Assembly: GCA_027064425.1 (NCBI GenBank)
Contig: JAMOPO010000052.1
Span: forward strand, 62,001 to 126,000
From: Methanobacteriota archaeon
Lineage (GTDB): Archaea; JAADCQ01; Methanopyri; Methanopyrales; Methanopyraceae
DNA length: 64,000 nucleotides
Direction of reading: 5' to 3'
In this document: one piece after another, positions 44,089 to 53,731 of the stretch
Layout of the letters: every line of letters begins with the position of its first letter
How positions within the stretch are numbered: the stretch's first letter is position 1
Notes under the pieces: generated by a model
Databases searched by the model: none
Seen by the model: only the letters and a program-made list of their open reading frames with translations
Told to the model about the DNA's origin: nothing
Translations under genes and position numbers: made by a program

Positions 44089-45337
44089 GTGTCCACCGGG
44101 ACCATCGAGGTGGGCGTCAGCCACGGGAGGGACCCGCACACCGCGGTCGAGGACGCCCTCGACCAGCTCTCGGAGGACCCGAACCTGGCGCTCGTGTTCT
44201 TCTCACCGCGCCACGCGGACGAGATCGAAGCGGCGCTCGAGCAGCTCCCCGACGAGTGCCACAGCCTGGGCTGCTCCACGGCCGGGGAGCTCACCCCGGA
44301 CGGCTACACCCAGGGCGAGGTCGTGGTTGCGCTCGTCCGCAGCCCGTACCTCGCCCTAGAAACCCACCGGATCACGTTCGAAAGCAACGATCCGAGGAGC
44401 GCCCGGGAGGCCGGCCGCGACTTCGTCCTCGGCGCGATCGAGAAGCTGCGAGACCCGGGCCCCTGCCTGGATATCACCTTCAATGCGATGCTCCGCAGCC
44501 TCCGGGCCGGTCGCCCGACCAGGGTCTTACCCTACTTCATGATCGAGCTCGTGGACGGGCTCTTCCCCGCGATCGATTACTACGTGGACGGAATCAACGA
44601 GGTCATCCACCGCTTCAACTTCCTGGAGGTGTACGGCGGGGCCGCCGGAGATGACCTGCGGCTCGAGCGCACCTACACGCTCGAGAACGGCGAGCTGTGC
44701 CCGGAGCACTCGGCGGTCGTGGTCTTCGGGGGTCACCGCACTGAAGATCGGCGGCTGCTTGGACTGCGGGTTCGACCCCGTGCCCGAGGACCGGTTCCCC
44801 ATCACCGAGGCCGAGCCGAGTGAGCGTCGCGTGCTCGAGTTCGCGGGGGAGCCCGCGGCCGACTACTACGCCGAGGTGGTGGGGGTCTCGGCCGAGAAGC
44901 TGGACGACGAGGTGTTCATGTGGAACCCGCTCGGGTGGGAGATCTTCGGGGGCCAGATCATCGTCCGCGAACCCGCACGGGCCGAGGATGACGGCTCCCT
45001 GAGGTTCCACTCCCGACCCCCCGCCTCCGGCACGCTGATCCGGCTCCAGCCGACCCGCGAGGGAATGGCCGAGACGGCGCGGCAGGTCACCGAGCGGGCG
45101 ATGGCCCGCGCGGGCATCAGCGACCCGGAGGAGGTCGCGCTGGTCCTCGTGTTCGACTGCGCGCACCGAGACTGCGACGAGCAGTACGACGCGATCCGGG
45201 AGGTGGTCGGGGACGAGGTTCCGATCGTAGGGTTCAAGACCTACGGCGAGCACGGCCAGCTTGAGACGGGACCGGTCGGACACTTCAACCAGACCATCGA
45301 GGTCGTGGTCGTCGGGCGCGAGCTCGTCTCGCAGTGA
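44089..45337 (+). CDS. FIST-domain sensory protein 2, frame-shifted
   Basis: Begins at GTG 44089 (STGTIEVGVSHGRDP). FIST_N and the start of FIST_C are encoded in one frame to about residue 213 (SAVVVFGG), then the homology continues one base out of phase (VTALKIGGCLDCGFDP...) to the stop at 45337. The shift falls in a run of five G (44728-44732); four G would restore one frame and a protein of about 415 residues. Both halves look intact, with the usual FIST ending FKTYGEHGQLETGPVGHFNQ. Sequencing error, recent inactivation or recoding are possible. Confidence 0.8.
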
Positions 45338-45406
45338 ACGCCGCGGTGCCCCTCCCCGGCACCAATCGTTTCGAAATGCATAACGAAGGGGGAGGGCGGG
45401 ATCAGG

Positions 45407-46540
45407 GTGGGCCTCGTCCTCCACGGTCCCACGATCATCGACACCGGCTGGGCCGAGCGCCTGCTGGACGCTCTCGAGCGGCTCGGCGAGGTCCGGGCCA
45501 AGCTCGGAGGCACCACCGGGTACATCGCCCTGCTGGACGCCGGACTCCAGGATCGGGTCGAGTTCGACCGCAAGCTCCCGAGCGAGTGCCTGGAGGAGCT
45601 CCGGGAGTGGGCGGACGCGCTCGTCCTCGCCAACCACGGGAAGAGCCGGGAGAGCGGGCTGGCCTTCGCCGAGGGGGTGCTGGCGCGCGCCGAGGGCGTG
45701 GACTCGCTGGTTCAGGTGGAGCGTCCCGGGGAGCCTGACGGTGGCATCGTGCTCTGGAGCCCGGGCGAGTCCGAGCGCCGGGTGGCACGGCACCTGAGTG
45801 ACGAGCTGGGGCTGGAGGTGATCGAGGTCCGGGAGGCGCCGGAGGGCGCCGAGTCTTCCCGCCGCCGACGGATCTCCTGCGTGAAGCCCGGGGACCGGAT
45901 CCTCGTCAACGGGGTCACGGTCGGCGTGGCCGAGTCGGACGACGTGGTGCTGGTCTTTGATGAGGAGGGGAGGCTGGTAAACATCGAAGGGGGTCGGCTA
46001 AAGCGGGAGGGCGTCGAGCGGCTGGGTCGCGTGGACCCCGCGCGTGCGGTCGTGAAGACGGATCGACGCCTCCGGCGCCGCGAGCCGGACAGCAGGAGGG
46101 TGACGCCGCCCCCGGACCGGGTCTCCCGGGCCGTGCTCGTGGATCATGACGCCGAGCGTCGGGTGGAGGACATCCGGTGGGCCGACGCGGTCGTGGCCGT
46201 GGGCGACGACACGACGGCCGTGTGCGCGGAGCTGGGTGACCGGCTGGGAAGCTGGGTGGTCGGGATCGTGGACCTGGATCCCGACGGGTGGGTGGTCGAC
46301 GACACCCGGGAGGCGCTGGAGAGATCCGAGAACCTAATTTGCCTGCTCGTGTGCCGCCGGGACGATGACGCGGGCGAGGTGATCCGGGGGCGCCTCTTCA
46401 GCGACGGTCACCGGCTCGAGCTGGACGAACCGGAGCGTCCGGAGGAGTGGGTCGAGCGCCTGGTCAGCCTGCTCGAGGAGGCCGGAGTGCTGGAGCGTGT
46501 CCTGCGGGCGCCTCGGCGTGAGCTGGGCTCTTCACGCTGA
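45407..46540 (+). CDS. DUF2117 protein (methanogen-specific)
   Basis: 377 residues from GTG 45407; an ATC two codons earlier would give the more usual M-R-V-G-L-V-L-H-G-P opening. GLVLHGPTIIDTGWAERLL and IALLDAGLQDRVEF are family-like. Alpha/beta protein with several Rossmann-like repeats; function unknown. It precedes mmp2 and mmp3, so it may belong to the methanogenesis-linked set. Confidence 0.78.
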   Translation: MGLVLHGPTIIDTGWAERLLDALERLGEVRAKLGGTTGYIALLDAGLQDRVEFDRKLPSECLEELREWADALVLANHGKSRESGLAFAEGVLARAEGVDSLVQVERPGEPDGGIVLWSPGESERRVARHLSDELGLEVIEVREAPEGAESSRRRRISCVKPGDRILVNGVTVGVAESDDVVLVFDEEGRLVNIEGGRLKREGVERLGRVDPARAVVKTDRRLRRREPDSRRVTPPPDRVSRAVLVDHDAERRVEDIRWADAVVAVGDDTTAVCAELGDRLGSWVVGIVDLDPDGWVVDDTREALERSENLICLLVCRRDDDAGEVIRGRLFSDGHRLELDEPERPEEWVERLVSLLEEAGVLERVLRAPRRELGSSR

Positions 46541-46581
46541 CGCATCCGACCCGCGACTTCTCCTCATCGGCGGGTGATACC

Positions 46582-47559
46582 GTGGAGCTGGAGGAGCTGG
46601 CCCGGGAGCTTCGGTCCTTCGAGGGAGTGACCCGGAAGCGGCCCGTCCGGACCGTGCTAAAGGAGTTGCTCTCGGACTGCGGGGTCCCGCTCGAGGGCGA
46701 GGTCATCGCCGACGCGGGAGAGGACGCGGCCGCCGTCGACGTCGGCGATCGGATCATGCTCGTGGCCGCCGACGGGATCTGGGGTAAGCTGATCGAGCGG
46801 GATCCGTGGTGGGCGGGCTACTGCGCCGTCCTCGTGAACGTGAACGACGTGCTGGCCATGGGCGGTCGGCCCGTCGGCCTAGTGAACGTCCTCTCCACGT
46901 CCGACCAGGAGGAGTGCCGGGAGATCCTGCGCGGGATGCGCGAGGCCGCCCGAAAGTTCTCGACCCCGGTGCTCGGCGGCCACACGCACCCGGACACGCC
47001 CTACACCGCGCTCGACGCCGCCATCGTTGGGGTCACGGACGAGGAGCACCTCGTGCTGAGCTCCACCGCGGAGCCGGGGGACCTGGTCGTGTTCGTGATC
47101 GACCTCGACGGCGAGCCCTACCCCAAGTTCCCGCTCAACTGGGACACCACCACGGGTAAGAGTGGGGACGAGATCCGGGAGCAGATGGAGTCCGTGTACC
47201 GGGCCTCCCGGCACGTGAAGGCCGGGAAGGACGTCAGCAACCCCGGCCTGGTGGGCACGCTCGCGATGATGCTCGAGGCGAGCGGCAACCTGGGGGCGGA
47301 GATCCGCCTGCCGGACGTGCCCAAGCCCGAGGACGTCGACCTGGAGACGTGGCTGAAAATGTACCCGGGAATGGGGTTCGTCTACGCGGTGGACGGCGAG
47401 CGGGAGGCCCGGAGGATCGAGCGGGAGGTCTCCGAGGCGGGACTGACCGCGAGCGTGATCGGGGAGGTCACCGGAGACGGCGTCGTGCGCATCACGGACG
47501 GGGAGCGCGAGGCGCGCGTGTTCGATCTGAGCAAGGAGTGGATCGTCGGGGTGCGGTAG
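46582..47559 (+). CDS. mmp2: Methanogenesis marker protein 2 (AIR synthase-related)
   Basis: 325 residues from GTG 46582. PurM/ThiL-type ATP-binding fold: DAGEDAAAVDVGDRIMLVAADG, VLVNVNDVLAMGGRP and GGHTHPDTPYTALDAAIVG. This subfamily occurs only in methanogens and relatives; it is thought to act in cofactor maturation but its substrate is unknown. One base separates it from mmp3. Confidence 0.85.
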   Translation: MELEELARELRSFEGVTRKRPVRTVLKELLSDCGVPLEGEVIADAGEDAAAVDVGDRIMLVAADGIWGKLIERDPWWAGYCAVLVNVNDVLAMGGRPVGLVNVLSTSDQEECREILRGMREAARKFSTPVLGGHTHPDTPYTALDAAIVGVTDEEHLVLSSTAEPGDLVVFVIDLDGEPYPKFPLNWDTTTGKSGDEIREQMESVYRASRHVKAGKDVSNPGLVGTLAMMLEASGNLGAEIRLPDVPKPEDVDLETWLKMYPGMGFVYAVDGEREARRIEREVSEAGLTASVIGEVTGDGVVRITDGEREARVFDLSKEWIVGVR

Positions 47560-47560
47560 C

Positions 47561-49087
47561 TTGCGCGTGTACGTGGACGGTGAGCCGGTCGAGGTGCCGG
47601 ACGGGGCCACCGTGCGGGACGCCCTCGAGGCGGCCGGCGTGGAGGCCCCCGACGACGTCATCATCGCCCTGTTCAAGGGCGAGGAGGAGACCGAGCGCGA
47701 GACGGATCGCGTCCGCGTCAAGCTCCGGGACGTCGGTACCGTCACGCTCTCCGTGGAGGACGATCGGTTCCGCAGCGTGTGCGACCAGCTGCCCGAGGCC
47801 CGGGTGACGTGGACGACCCGGGACGAGGTCGCCCTGGGCCCCATCGACGTGTCCGACCTGGAGTACCGGACCAGGCGCGGCCCCGAGCTGCCGCCCCACA
47901 CGGCCGTCGTCGTGATGCCCACGAACGACCCCGCCGAGGCCTACCTGCTTATCACCAAGCGCCGGATGGCCGTGGAGTACGTGTGCACCGACATCCGCGG
48001 CCGGGTGACCGCCGGCCGGGAGCTGATCAACCGGCTCGAGGGCGGCGAGGAGGTTGAAGAAGTCGAGCCGGTCGTTGAGCGCGTGACCCGCCGGGTTCTC
48101 TCCAAGGCCACCCCCGACACGGAGCTGGGGGAGGGCGACCACCTGTTCACCCGGGTGGTCGTCGAGCTCTCCAAGGACTCACCGCGCAGCGCCGAGCTGC
48201 TTCTGGCGACGCTGGAGGCCAACGACGGGCGGCTCAAGATCAAGCTCAAGACGGACACGTTCGCGGCCGCGGAGACCCGGCCGTTCTACGAGCTCTCGCG
48301 TGAGGAGGTTGGGTCCCGGGACCGGGGCGTGGTCACCGTCCGTAACGAGGGGAAGGAGGAGGGGACCGTCTACTTCTACCGCCGCGATCGGGTGCCCGTG
48401 GAGAGCCACAACGTCGTGGGCAAGGTCAAGCGCGGCCTCGAGCTGATCGACGTCGCCTCGGAGGGAGACAAGATCCTGGTCGAGACCATCCCGAGGCGCG
48501 TGAACCTGGTCGGACTGACCCTCGACGAGGCGCGAGAGCTGGCGGAGGAGTACGGGTTCGAGCTCGAGGTGGAGGGTGAGGGGGAGATCGTGGTCGAGCA
48601 GGAGCCTCAGGAGACCCTGCGCGTGCTGGACGAGGGCCGAGCCCGGGTCAAGGTCGTCCCGCGCGAGCGGGTCATCGATGTCGAGCTTTACGAGGACGAG
48701 GCGCCGAAGTCCGTCGAGTACTTCCGGCGCATCACCGGCATGCTGGACCGCCCGGTAGGCAAGCTCAAGGTCCACTTCGCCTACGCCGACCTGGGGATGG
48801 TCGTCTTCGAGGGCGACGAGAAGGAGGGGAAGGGGCTCCCGCCCGAGAACACTCCGGACGAGGTCGTGCGGCCCGGAGACCTGGGCGTGACCAACCAGGT
48901 GAAGCCGCACGCCGGCCTCATCGGCGTCCGGCTGGAGGAGAGCCGCGAGTACGGACCCACGGGTGAGACCTTCGAGGGCACCAACATCATCGGTCGGGTT
49001 GTGGAGGGCCTCGAGCGGCTGGCGGACCTGGACCAGTCGGACATGGGCAAGGTCGTGTACGTCCGGGAGGTGGAGGCCGATCAATGA
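47561..49087 (+). CDS. mmp3: Methanogenesis marker protein 3
   Basis: 508 residues from TTG 47561. Begins with a small ubiquitin-like domain (RVYVDGEPVEVPDGATVRDAL), followed by UPF0288-type regions and a cyclophilin-like C-terminal half (VIDVELYEDEAPKSVEYFRR, TNQVKPHAGLIGVRL). Mmp3 has been found with McrC and other proteins in the methyl-coenzyme M reductase activation complex (established knowledge). Overlaps the next gene as ATGA. Confidence 0.86.
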   Translation: MRVYVDGEPVEVPDGATVRDALEAAGVEAPDDVIIALFKGEEETERETDRVRVKLRDVGTVTLSVEDDRFRSVCDQLPEARVTWTTRDEVALGPIDVSDLEYRTRRGPELPPHTAVVVMPTNDPAEAYLLITKRRMAVEYVCTDIRGRVTAGRELINRLEGGEEVEEVEPVVERVTRRVLSKATPDTELGEGDHLFTRVVVELSKDSPRSAELLLATLEANDGRLKIKLKTDTFAAAETRPFYELSREEVGSRDRGVVTVRNEGKEEGTVYFYRRDRVPVESHNVVGKVKRGLELIDVASEGDKILVETIPRRVNLVGLTLDEARELAEEYGFELEVEGEGEIVVEQEPQETLRVLDEGRARVKVVPRERVIDVELYEDEAPKSVEYFRRITGMLDRPVGKLKVHFAYADLGMVVFEGDEKEGKGLPPENTPDEVVRPGDLGVTNQVKPHAGLIGVRLEESREYGPTGETFEGTNIIGRVVEGLERLADLDQSDMGKVVYVREVEADQ

Positions 49088-50409
49088 CCCTCCGGATCCT
49101 CGTGGTCTCCCCCGATTACTACACGTACGGGGCGATGGTCGTCGGCGGAGTCTGCGAGCGGTGGGGTGCCCGGGTCCGGCTCCGCCGCGAGCCCGATCCC
49201 GAATCCCTCCGGTCCGCGGACGTCGCCATCTTCTCCCTGCATTCCACGCAGCACCTGCTCCGGAAGGACGTGATCCGGGCGGTACGGAGGGCCGTTGAGG
49301 CGTGCCGATGGGTGATCGTCGGCGGCCCCGTCAGCCAGGTTCCCGAGCTCGTCCTGGAGCGCTTCCCCGAGGTGATCGTGGCCAAGGGCGAGGCGGAGAC
49401 CGTGCTCCCGCCCCTGTTGGACGCGCTCGCGGAGGGTGAGGACCTGGAGGAGGTCGAGGGAGTCTGCCTGCGGTCCGACGGGGACGTCGTTGACACCGGC
49501 TGGCCGCCGCCCGCCGACCTTGAGAGCCCGCGCCCGCTCAAGGTCCCTCGCGGACTGGGTGAGCAGGACATTCGAGGCGCGAACGTGTACATCGAGACGC
49601 ACCGGGGGTGCGCCGGCACCTGCACGTTCTGCCAGGTCCCGTGCTTCTTCGGCCGGGAGATCCGGTGGAAGCCCGTCGACGCGATCCTGGAGGAGGTCCG
49701 CGAGCTGATGCGCGCGGGCGCCCGCCGGTTCGCGATCTCCGGCGGCACGGTCACCATGTACGGTGACGACGAGGAGGACTTCGTCCGGCTGCTCGCCGAG
49801 CTGAGCGATCTCGTGGGCCGCGAGAACCTCTCGGCTCCCGACGTCCGAGCGGACGTGCTGAACGAGCGCGTGCTGGAGGCGATCCGCGACCACACGATCG
49901 GCTGGATCTTCCTCGGGGTGGAGAGCGGCAGCGACCGCATCCTCAAGCGGATGAAGAAGGGTATCACGGTGGACGACGTGCGAGAGGCGGTGGAGCTGGC
50001 CCGAAGCGTGGGCGTGAGGGTCGCCGCCTCGCTCATCGTCGGGTACCCGGGCGAGCGGGACGAGGACGTGGAGGCCACGGAGGAGCTGCTCTCCGAGCTC
50101 ATGTTCGATGACGTGTTCATCAACGTGGCCGAGCCCATCCCCGGAACGGAGCTCGGCAGGCTCGTGGTCGAGCTCCCGGAGGACGAGATCCCGATCCTGC
50201 AGCCGGGAGAGAGGATGGAGACGCTGGCCGGCGATCGGGCGCTGCAGCTCCAGCTAACGGCGTTCACGACGCTCAGCCGACCCGTCCCGCTATCGGACGA
50301 CGTGTACGAGGAGGCCGTTAAGGGCGTGCGCGAGGAGGAGCGCAAGGTCGCCCGAGTGACCCGATTCCTTCGCGAGCACGCGGCCGTGCTGCGGGGCTCC
50401 GCCCGTTGA
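49084..50409 (+). CDS. B12-binding/radical SAM protein, methanogen type
   Basis: 441 residues, ATG 49084 (ATGA overlap with mmp3). N-terminal cobalamin-binding-like domain (ILVVSPDYYTYGAMVVGG, IFSLHSTQHLL, VIVGGPVSQ) lacking the DxHxxG histidine in a clear form, then a radical SAM core with CAGTCTFCQ. FLGVESGSDRILKRMKKG is a typical barrel motif. Resembles the archaeal MJ_0865-type group; the target is unknown but coupling to mmp3 suggests Mcr or its cofactors. Confidence 0.83.
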   Translation: MTLRILVVSPDYYTYGAMVVGGVCERWGARVRLRREPDPESLRSADVAIFSLHSTQHLLRKDVIRAVRRAVEACRWVIVGGPVSQVPELVLERFPEVIVAKGEAETVLPPLLDALAEGEDLEEVEGVCLRSDGDVVDTGWPPPADLESPRPLKVPRGLGEQDIRGANVYIETHRGCAGTCTFCQVPCFFGREIRWKPVDAILEEVRELMRAGARRFAISGGTVTMYGDDEEDFVRLLAELSDLVGRENLSAPDVRADVLNERVLEAIRDHTIGWIFLGVESGSDRILKRMKKGITVDDVREAVELARSVGVRVAASLIVGYPGERDEDVEATEELLSELMFDDVFINVAEPIPGTELGRLVVELPEDEIPILQPGERMETLAGDRALQLQLTAFTTLSRPVPLSDDVYEEAVKGVREEERKVARVTRFLREHAAVLRGSAR

Positions 50410-51665
50410 GGGTGGCCATCCTCGGCGGCACGGGAGCCATGGGGCGCTTCCTGGCCCGGGAGCTGTCCGAGGATGGCCACGAGATTACGATCACCGGCTC
50501 CTCCTACGAGCGAGCCCGGAGGGTGGCTCGCGAGCTGGGCGTGGAGGCCGCACCCGACAACGTGGCCGCGGTTCGCGACGCGGACGTCGTGATCGTCTCA
50601 GTCCCCATCTCCGTGACGGAGCGCGTCATCGAGGAGGTGGGGCCGCACGTCCCGGACGGCGCCCTCCTCACCGACGTAACCTCCGTCAAGGTCCGACCCG
50701 TGCGCGCCATGCTGGAGCACACGTCCGAGGGAGTGTACGTCCTCGGTACTCACCCGCTGTTCGGCCCCACCGTACCCAGCCTGAAGAGCCAGACGGTCAT
50801 CCTGACGCCCACCGAGCGCAGCGGCCCCTGGACGCGTCGCGTGCGCCGCTACCTCGAGCGTAAGGGAGCGAACGTCATCGTCTGCACCCCGGAGGAGCAC
50901 GACCGGGCGATGGCCCTCGTTCAGTGCCTCACCCACTTCGTCCTGCTAGGCGCCGGGATCGCCATCGGGGACCTGCTACCCGAGCTGGAGCTGGACCCCA
51001 CCGAGCTCGCCAGCCCGGTGTACCGGCTGTTCATCGACGTCATCGGCCGCGTGCTGGGCCAGAACCCGCGGCTTTACGCCGAGATACAGGCCTTCAACCC
51101 GTACGCCGAGTGGGCCCGCGAGCGGGTCCTCCGAGCGCTCGAGCGGATCCACGAGCTGGCGGACGACCACGCCCAGCTGACCGAGTTTCTCCGAGAGGGG
51201 CGGGAGCGCCTCTCGCGGCACCTCGACCTCGAGGGCTGCCAGAGCAGGACCGACAAGCTGCTCTCCTACCTGCTGGACGAGCTCGAGGTCGCGGAGAAGT
51301 GCGGCGAGGCCATCGTGATCGACGTTAGGTCCCGCAGGGCCCGGGAAGGGCGGATTCGCGTCACCCGCGGCACGGTGAGCGTGGACGGGGAGGAGCTCCC
51401 CCGAGACCGCGTCAAGATCTTACCCAGGCGCCCCAAGCGGCTGGCGAGGTTCGAGGGCACCGAGCTGGAGCTGCGGGTGAAGACCGAGCTGGATCCGGAG
51501 GAGGTGGCGTGCGTCGTGGAAAGTCTGGGCAGGAACCTCCGGGTCCTGCGGGCCGACGACGCCGGCGATGAGGTCCGGCTCAAGCTGGAGGGGAGCGAGG
51601 AGGCGGCGGATGAGCTGGTCAAGAAGCTGCGCTCCCTGGGCGTCCGAGCCGAGCTTCACCGCTGA
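50406..51665 (+). CDS. tyrA: Prephenate dehydrogenase with C-terminal extension
   Basis: 419 residues from TTG 50406 (TTGA overlap). NAD-binding AILGGTGAMGRFLA, VIVSVPISVTERVI, GTHPLFGPTVPS and the helical domain with CLTHFVLLGAG place it in the TyrA family for tyrosine synthesis. Past residue about 285 a further 130 residues form two strand-rich segments not typical of simple TyrA. Coupled to the radical SAM gene, with no obvious functional link. Confidence 0.88.
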   Translation: MRVAILGGTGAMGRFLARELSEDGHEITITGSSYERARRVARELGVEAAPDNVAAVRDADVVIVSVPISVTERVIEEVGPHVPDGALLTDVTSVKVRPVRAMLEHTSEGVYVLGTHPLFGPTVPSLKSQTVILTPTERSGPWTRRVRRYLERKGANVIVCTPEEHDRAMALVQCLTHFVLLGAGIAIGDLLPELELDPTELASPVYRLFIDVIGRVLGQNPRLYAEIQAFNPYAEWARERVLRALERIHELADDHAQLTEFLREGRERLSRHLDLEGCQSRTDKLLSYLLDELEVAEKCGEAIVIDVRSRRAREGRIRVTRGTVSVDGEELPRDRVKILPRRPKRLARFEGTELELRVKTELDPEEVACVVESLGRNLRVLRADDAGDEVRLKLEGSEEAADELVKKLRSLGVRAELHR

Positions 51666-53626
51666 TCCTTCCGAACCTCCCGGATGACCTCCAGGAACGG
51701 CTCGACGCCGCGCCGCCTGATCGTGTCCGCCAGCCGCTCCTTCTGCGGCTCCTCCGCGAGCTCCCGGTACCGGCGCACGATCTCCCTCGCCACCTTAGGG
51801 ACGTCCTCCGGGTCCAGGAACGCCCTCACCCTGACCCCCTCGACCGGCTCCCGGCCACCCTTCCCGCCGATCCACACGATCACACCCTCCTCCTCGGCGT
51901 ACCGAGCCTCCTCCGGGCACGCGTCGATGCACCTGCCGCAGTACACGCACCGCTTGTAATCGGTCTCCGAGGCCCCCACCTCGCTGCCGTCCACGGTCAC
52001 TATGCGGATGGCGTCCACCTTGCACACGTCCGCGCACTGCCCGCAGCCCGTGCACTTCTCCGGGTCCACCGCGGGCTTCACCGCCCCCGCGAAGCCCAGA
52101 TCGTTGTGCTGAGGCCGCACGCAGCCATTGGTGCAGCCCGAGAGCGCGATCTTGAACTTGTACGGGGTCGGCTCCTCCGCCAGCTCCTCCTCCAACTTCC
52201 CGGCCAGCTCCTCCGTGTTCAGCCTCCCGGACGGGCAGTTCCCCTCGCCCAGACAGGCGAGGATCGTGCGCACCAGCGGGCCCTCGGAACCCGTCGAGAG
52301 CCCCGCCTCCCGCAGCCGCTCCACCACCCGCGGTACCTCCACCGCCGGGATCCCGTGAACCTCCAGCTGCTGTCGGTCGGTGAACTTGACCCGATACCCC
52401 TCCTCGATCAGCCCCGCAATGACCCGGAACACCTCGGCATCGTCCACCCAGCCCCCCGGCCCAACCTTCACCCGCAGCGCGAACGTCCCGTCCGCCCGGG
52501 CCACGACGCCGCCGTAGTCACCGACCCAGAAGGCCGGGACCCTCTCACCCTCCTCCAGCCGCTCCCGAGCCTCCCGCAGCGCCCGGTCGCGCTTCAGCCT
52601 CGCCAACCGGCGCACCTCATCCTCGTCCACCGAGCCCCGGAGCCGCAGATAGCCCGCCTCCACGGCCCCCTCCACCAGCTCCTCGCCGCGCTCGCTCCTG
52701 ATCAGCAGCGTCGTGACGCCGTCCGGCGTACCGACGGAGCCGGCCGACACGTCCGCCAGGCGCGCCACGAAGTCGTGGCACACCCGGCACCCAGCCGGCA
52801 CGGCGTCTCGAAGCTCCTTCACGTCGAACCGCCGCTCCCCGTCGGGCAGCTTAACGACCAGCTCACCCGCCTCCACGTCGAACCGCTCCACCTCCTCGAT
52901 GTCGATGTCTCGCTCCCGCAGGAACGAGCGCAGCGCCTCGTACTCGAAGTTCTCCGTGCAGAACAGGCCTACGACGGCCGCGATCTCCGGCAGCTCCTCC
53001 GCCGGCGCCTCCTCCATCTCCCGCAGCGCGCGGGCGCCCTTGCTCACGATCTCGAAGTGGCGCAGCTTGGCCAGCCCGTTCACCTGGCACGGCAGCCCGA
53101 CGACCAGCGCCCGCTCCAAGCCCCGCTCGGCGGCCTCCGCCAGCGCCTCGACCAGGCTGACCCGTGAGAACTTGGAGCCGGCGAGCTCGCGGACGCGGCC
53201 CGGCTCCTCCACGATCGTCACCGAGGGCTTCCACGCCGAGCCCGCCGTGACCCCGACCACGGCGTCGACCACGCCCTCCTCCAGCGCGTAGCGGGCCAGG
53301 GCCACCACGGCCCCACCGTCCTGGCCCAGCTCGCGCAGCTCCTCGTCGGCCGCCACCGCCCCCACGGCCCGCCGGTAGCCGCCCAGCAGCGGCTCGTACC
53401 TCGACCCAGCCGTCCGCAGGCCCAGGTGGTAGGCCCCGGTGCTCGTCCTGGGGCAGGCGGCGAAGCAGTTGCCCTCGCCCTTCCGAGCGCACTCCTCCCG
53501 GAGCTTGGGGCCGTCCTCGGTCACCTCGATCTTGCCCTGTGGGCACGCGGCGGCGCAGGTCCCGCACTGAGCGCAGGCGCCGGGGTCCACGACCTCCTTC
53601 TGGAGCCTCCACTCGTACTCGGGCAA
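51656..53626 (-). CDS. fsr: F420H2-dependent sulfite reductase (Fsr)
   Basis: 656 residues from TTG 53626, with GGGGGAA seven bases upstream. The N-terminal half is an FrhB/FpoF-like F420H2 dehydrogenase with an Fe-S segment (CAQCGTCAAACPQGK). The C-terminal half is a siroheme sulfite reductase: TDRQQLEVHGIP, CLGEGNCPSG and SGCTNGCVRPQHND ligate the siroheme-coupled cluster, and two ferredoxin sites (CTGCGQCADVCK, CVYCGRCIDACP) are inserted. Reduces sulfite to sulfide for detoxification and assimilation. Converges with tyrA by a 10-base overlap. Confidence 0.9.
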   Translation of the reverse strand: MPEYEWRLQKEVVDPGACAQCGTCAAACPQGKIEVTEDGPKLREECARKGEGNCFAACPRTSTGAYHLGLRTAGSRYEPLLGGYRRAVGAVAADEELRELGQDGGAVVALARYALEEGVVDAVVGVTAGSAWKPSVTIVEEPGRVRELAGSKFSRVSLVEALAEAAERGLERALVVGLPCQVNGLAKLRHFEIVSKGARALREMEEAPAEELPEIAAVVGLFCTENFEYEALRSFLRERDIDIEEVERFDVEAGELVVKLPDGERRFDVKELRDAVPAGCRVCHDFVARLADVSAGSVGTPDGVTTLLIRSERGEELVEGAVEAGYLRLRGSVDEDEVRRLARLKRDRALREARERLEEGERVPAFWVGDYGGVVARADGTFALRVKVGPGGWVDDAEVFRVIAGLIEEGYRVKFTDRQQLEVHGIPAVEVPRVVERLREAGLSTGSEGPLVRTILACLGEGNCPSGRLNTEELAGKLEEELAEEPTPYKFKIALSGCTNGCVRPQHNDLGFAGAVKPAVDPEKCTGCGQCADVCKVDAIRIVTVDGSEVGASETDYKRCVYCGRCIDACPEEARYAEEEGVIVWIGGKGGREPVEGVRVRAFLDPEDVPKVAREIVRRYRELAEEPQKERLADTIRRRGVEPFLEVIREVRKDQR

Positions 53627-53658
53627 CGCAGTTCCCCCGGAAGGCCAGGCGTGCCCTC

Positions 53659-53679
53659 GTGTGCCGATCGTCGTCACAC
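53659..53679. promoter_or_regulatory. Candidate operator between fsr and the TrmB-like regulator
   Basis: 21-base imperfect palindrome with arms GTGTGnCGA and TCGnCACAC around a three-base centre. It covers the predicted fsr transcription start and lies between the shared TATA element and TTG 53626. A regulator bound here would block fsr; the adjacent divergent gene encodes a winged-helix protein. Confidence 0.6.
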
Positions 53680-53693
53680 CGGAGGGAGCACTC

Positions 53694-53701
53694 CATATAA
53701 T
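53694..53701. promoter_or_regulatory. Shared TATA element of fsr and the divergent regulator
   Basis: CATATAAT on the plus strand and ATTATATG on the minus strand. Plus-strand initiation would fall about ten bases before TTG 53732; minus-strand initiation would fall within the palindrome 53659-53679. The only strongly AT-rich patch in the gap. Confidence 0.6.
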
Positions 53702-53731
53702 GCCGTTGCGGCTTCGGGTGGGGGGTCGGGG

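Noticed and set aside
44651-45337. Independent gene starting inside the FIST locus
   Set aside because: The frame begins mid-domain and completes the FIST_C sequence of the upstream frame, so it is one frame-shifted gene, not two.
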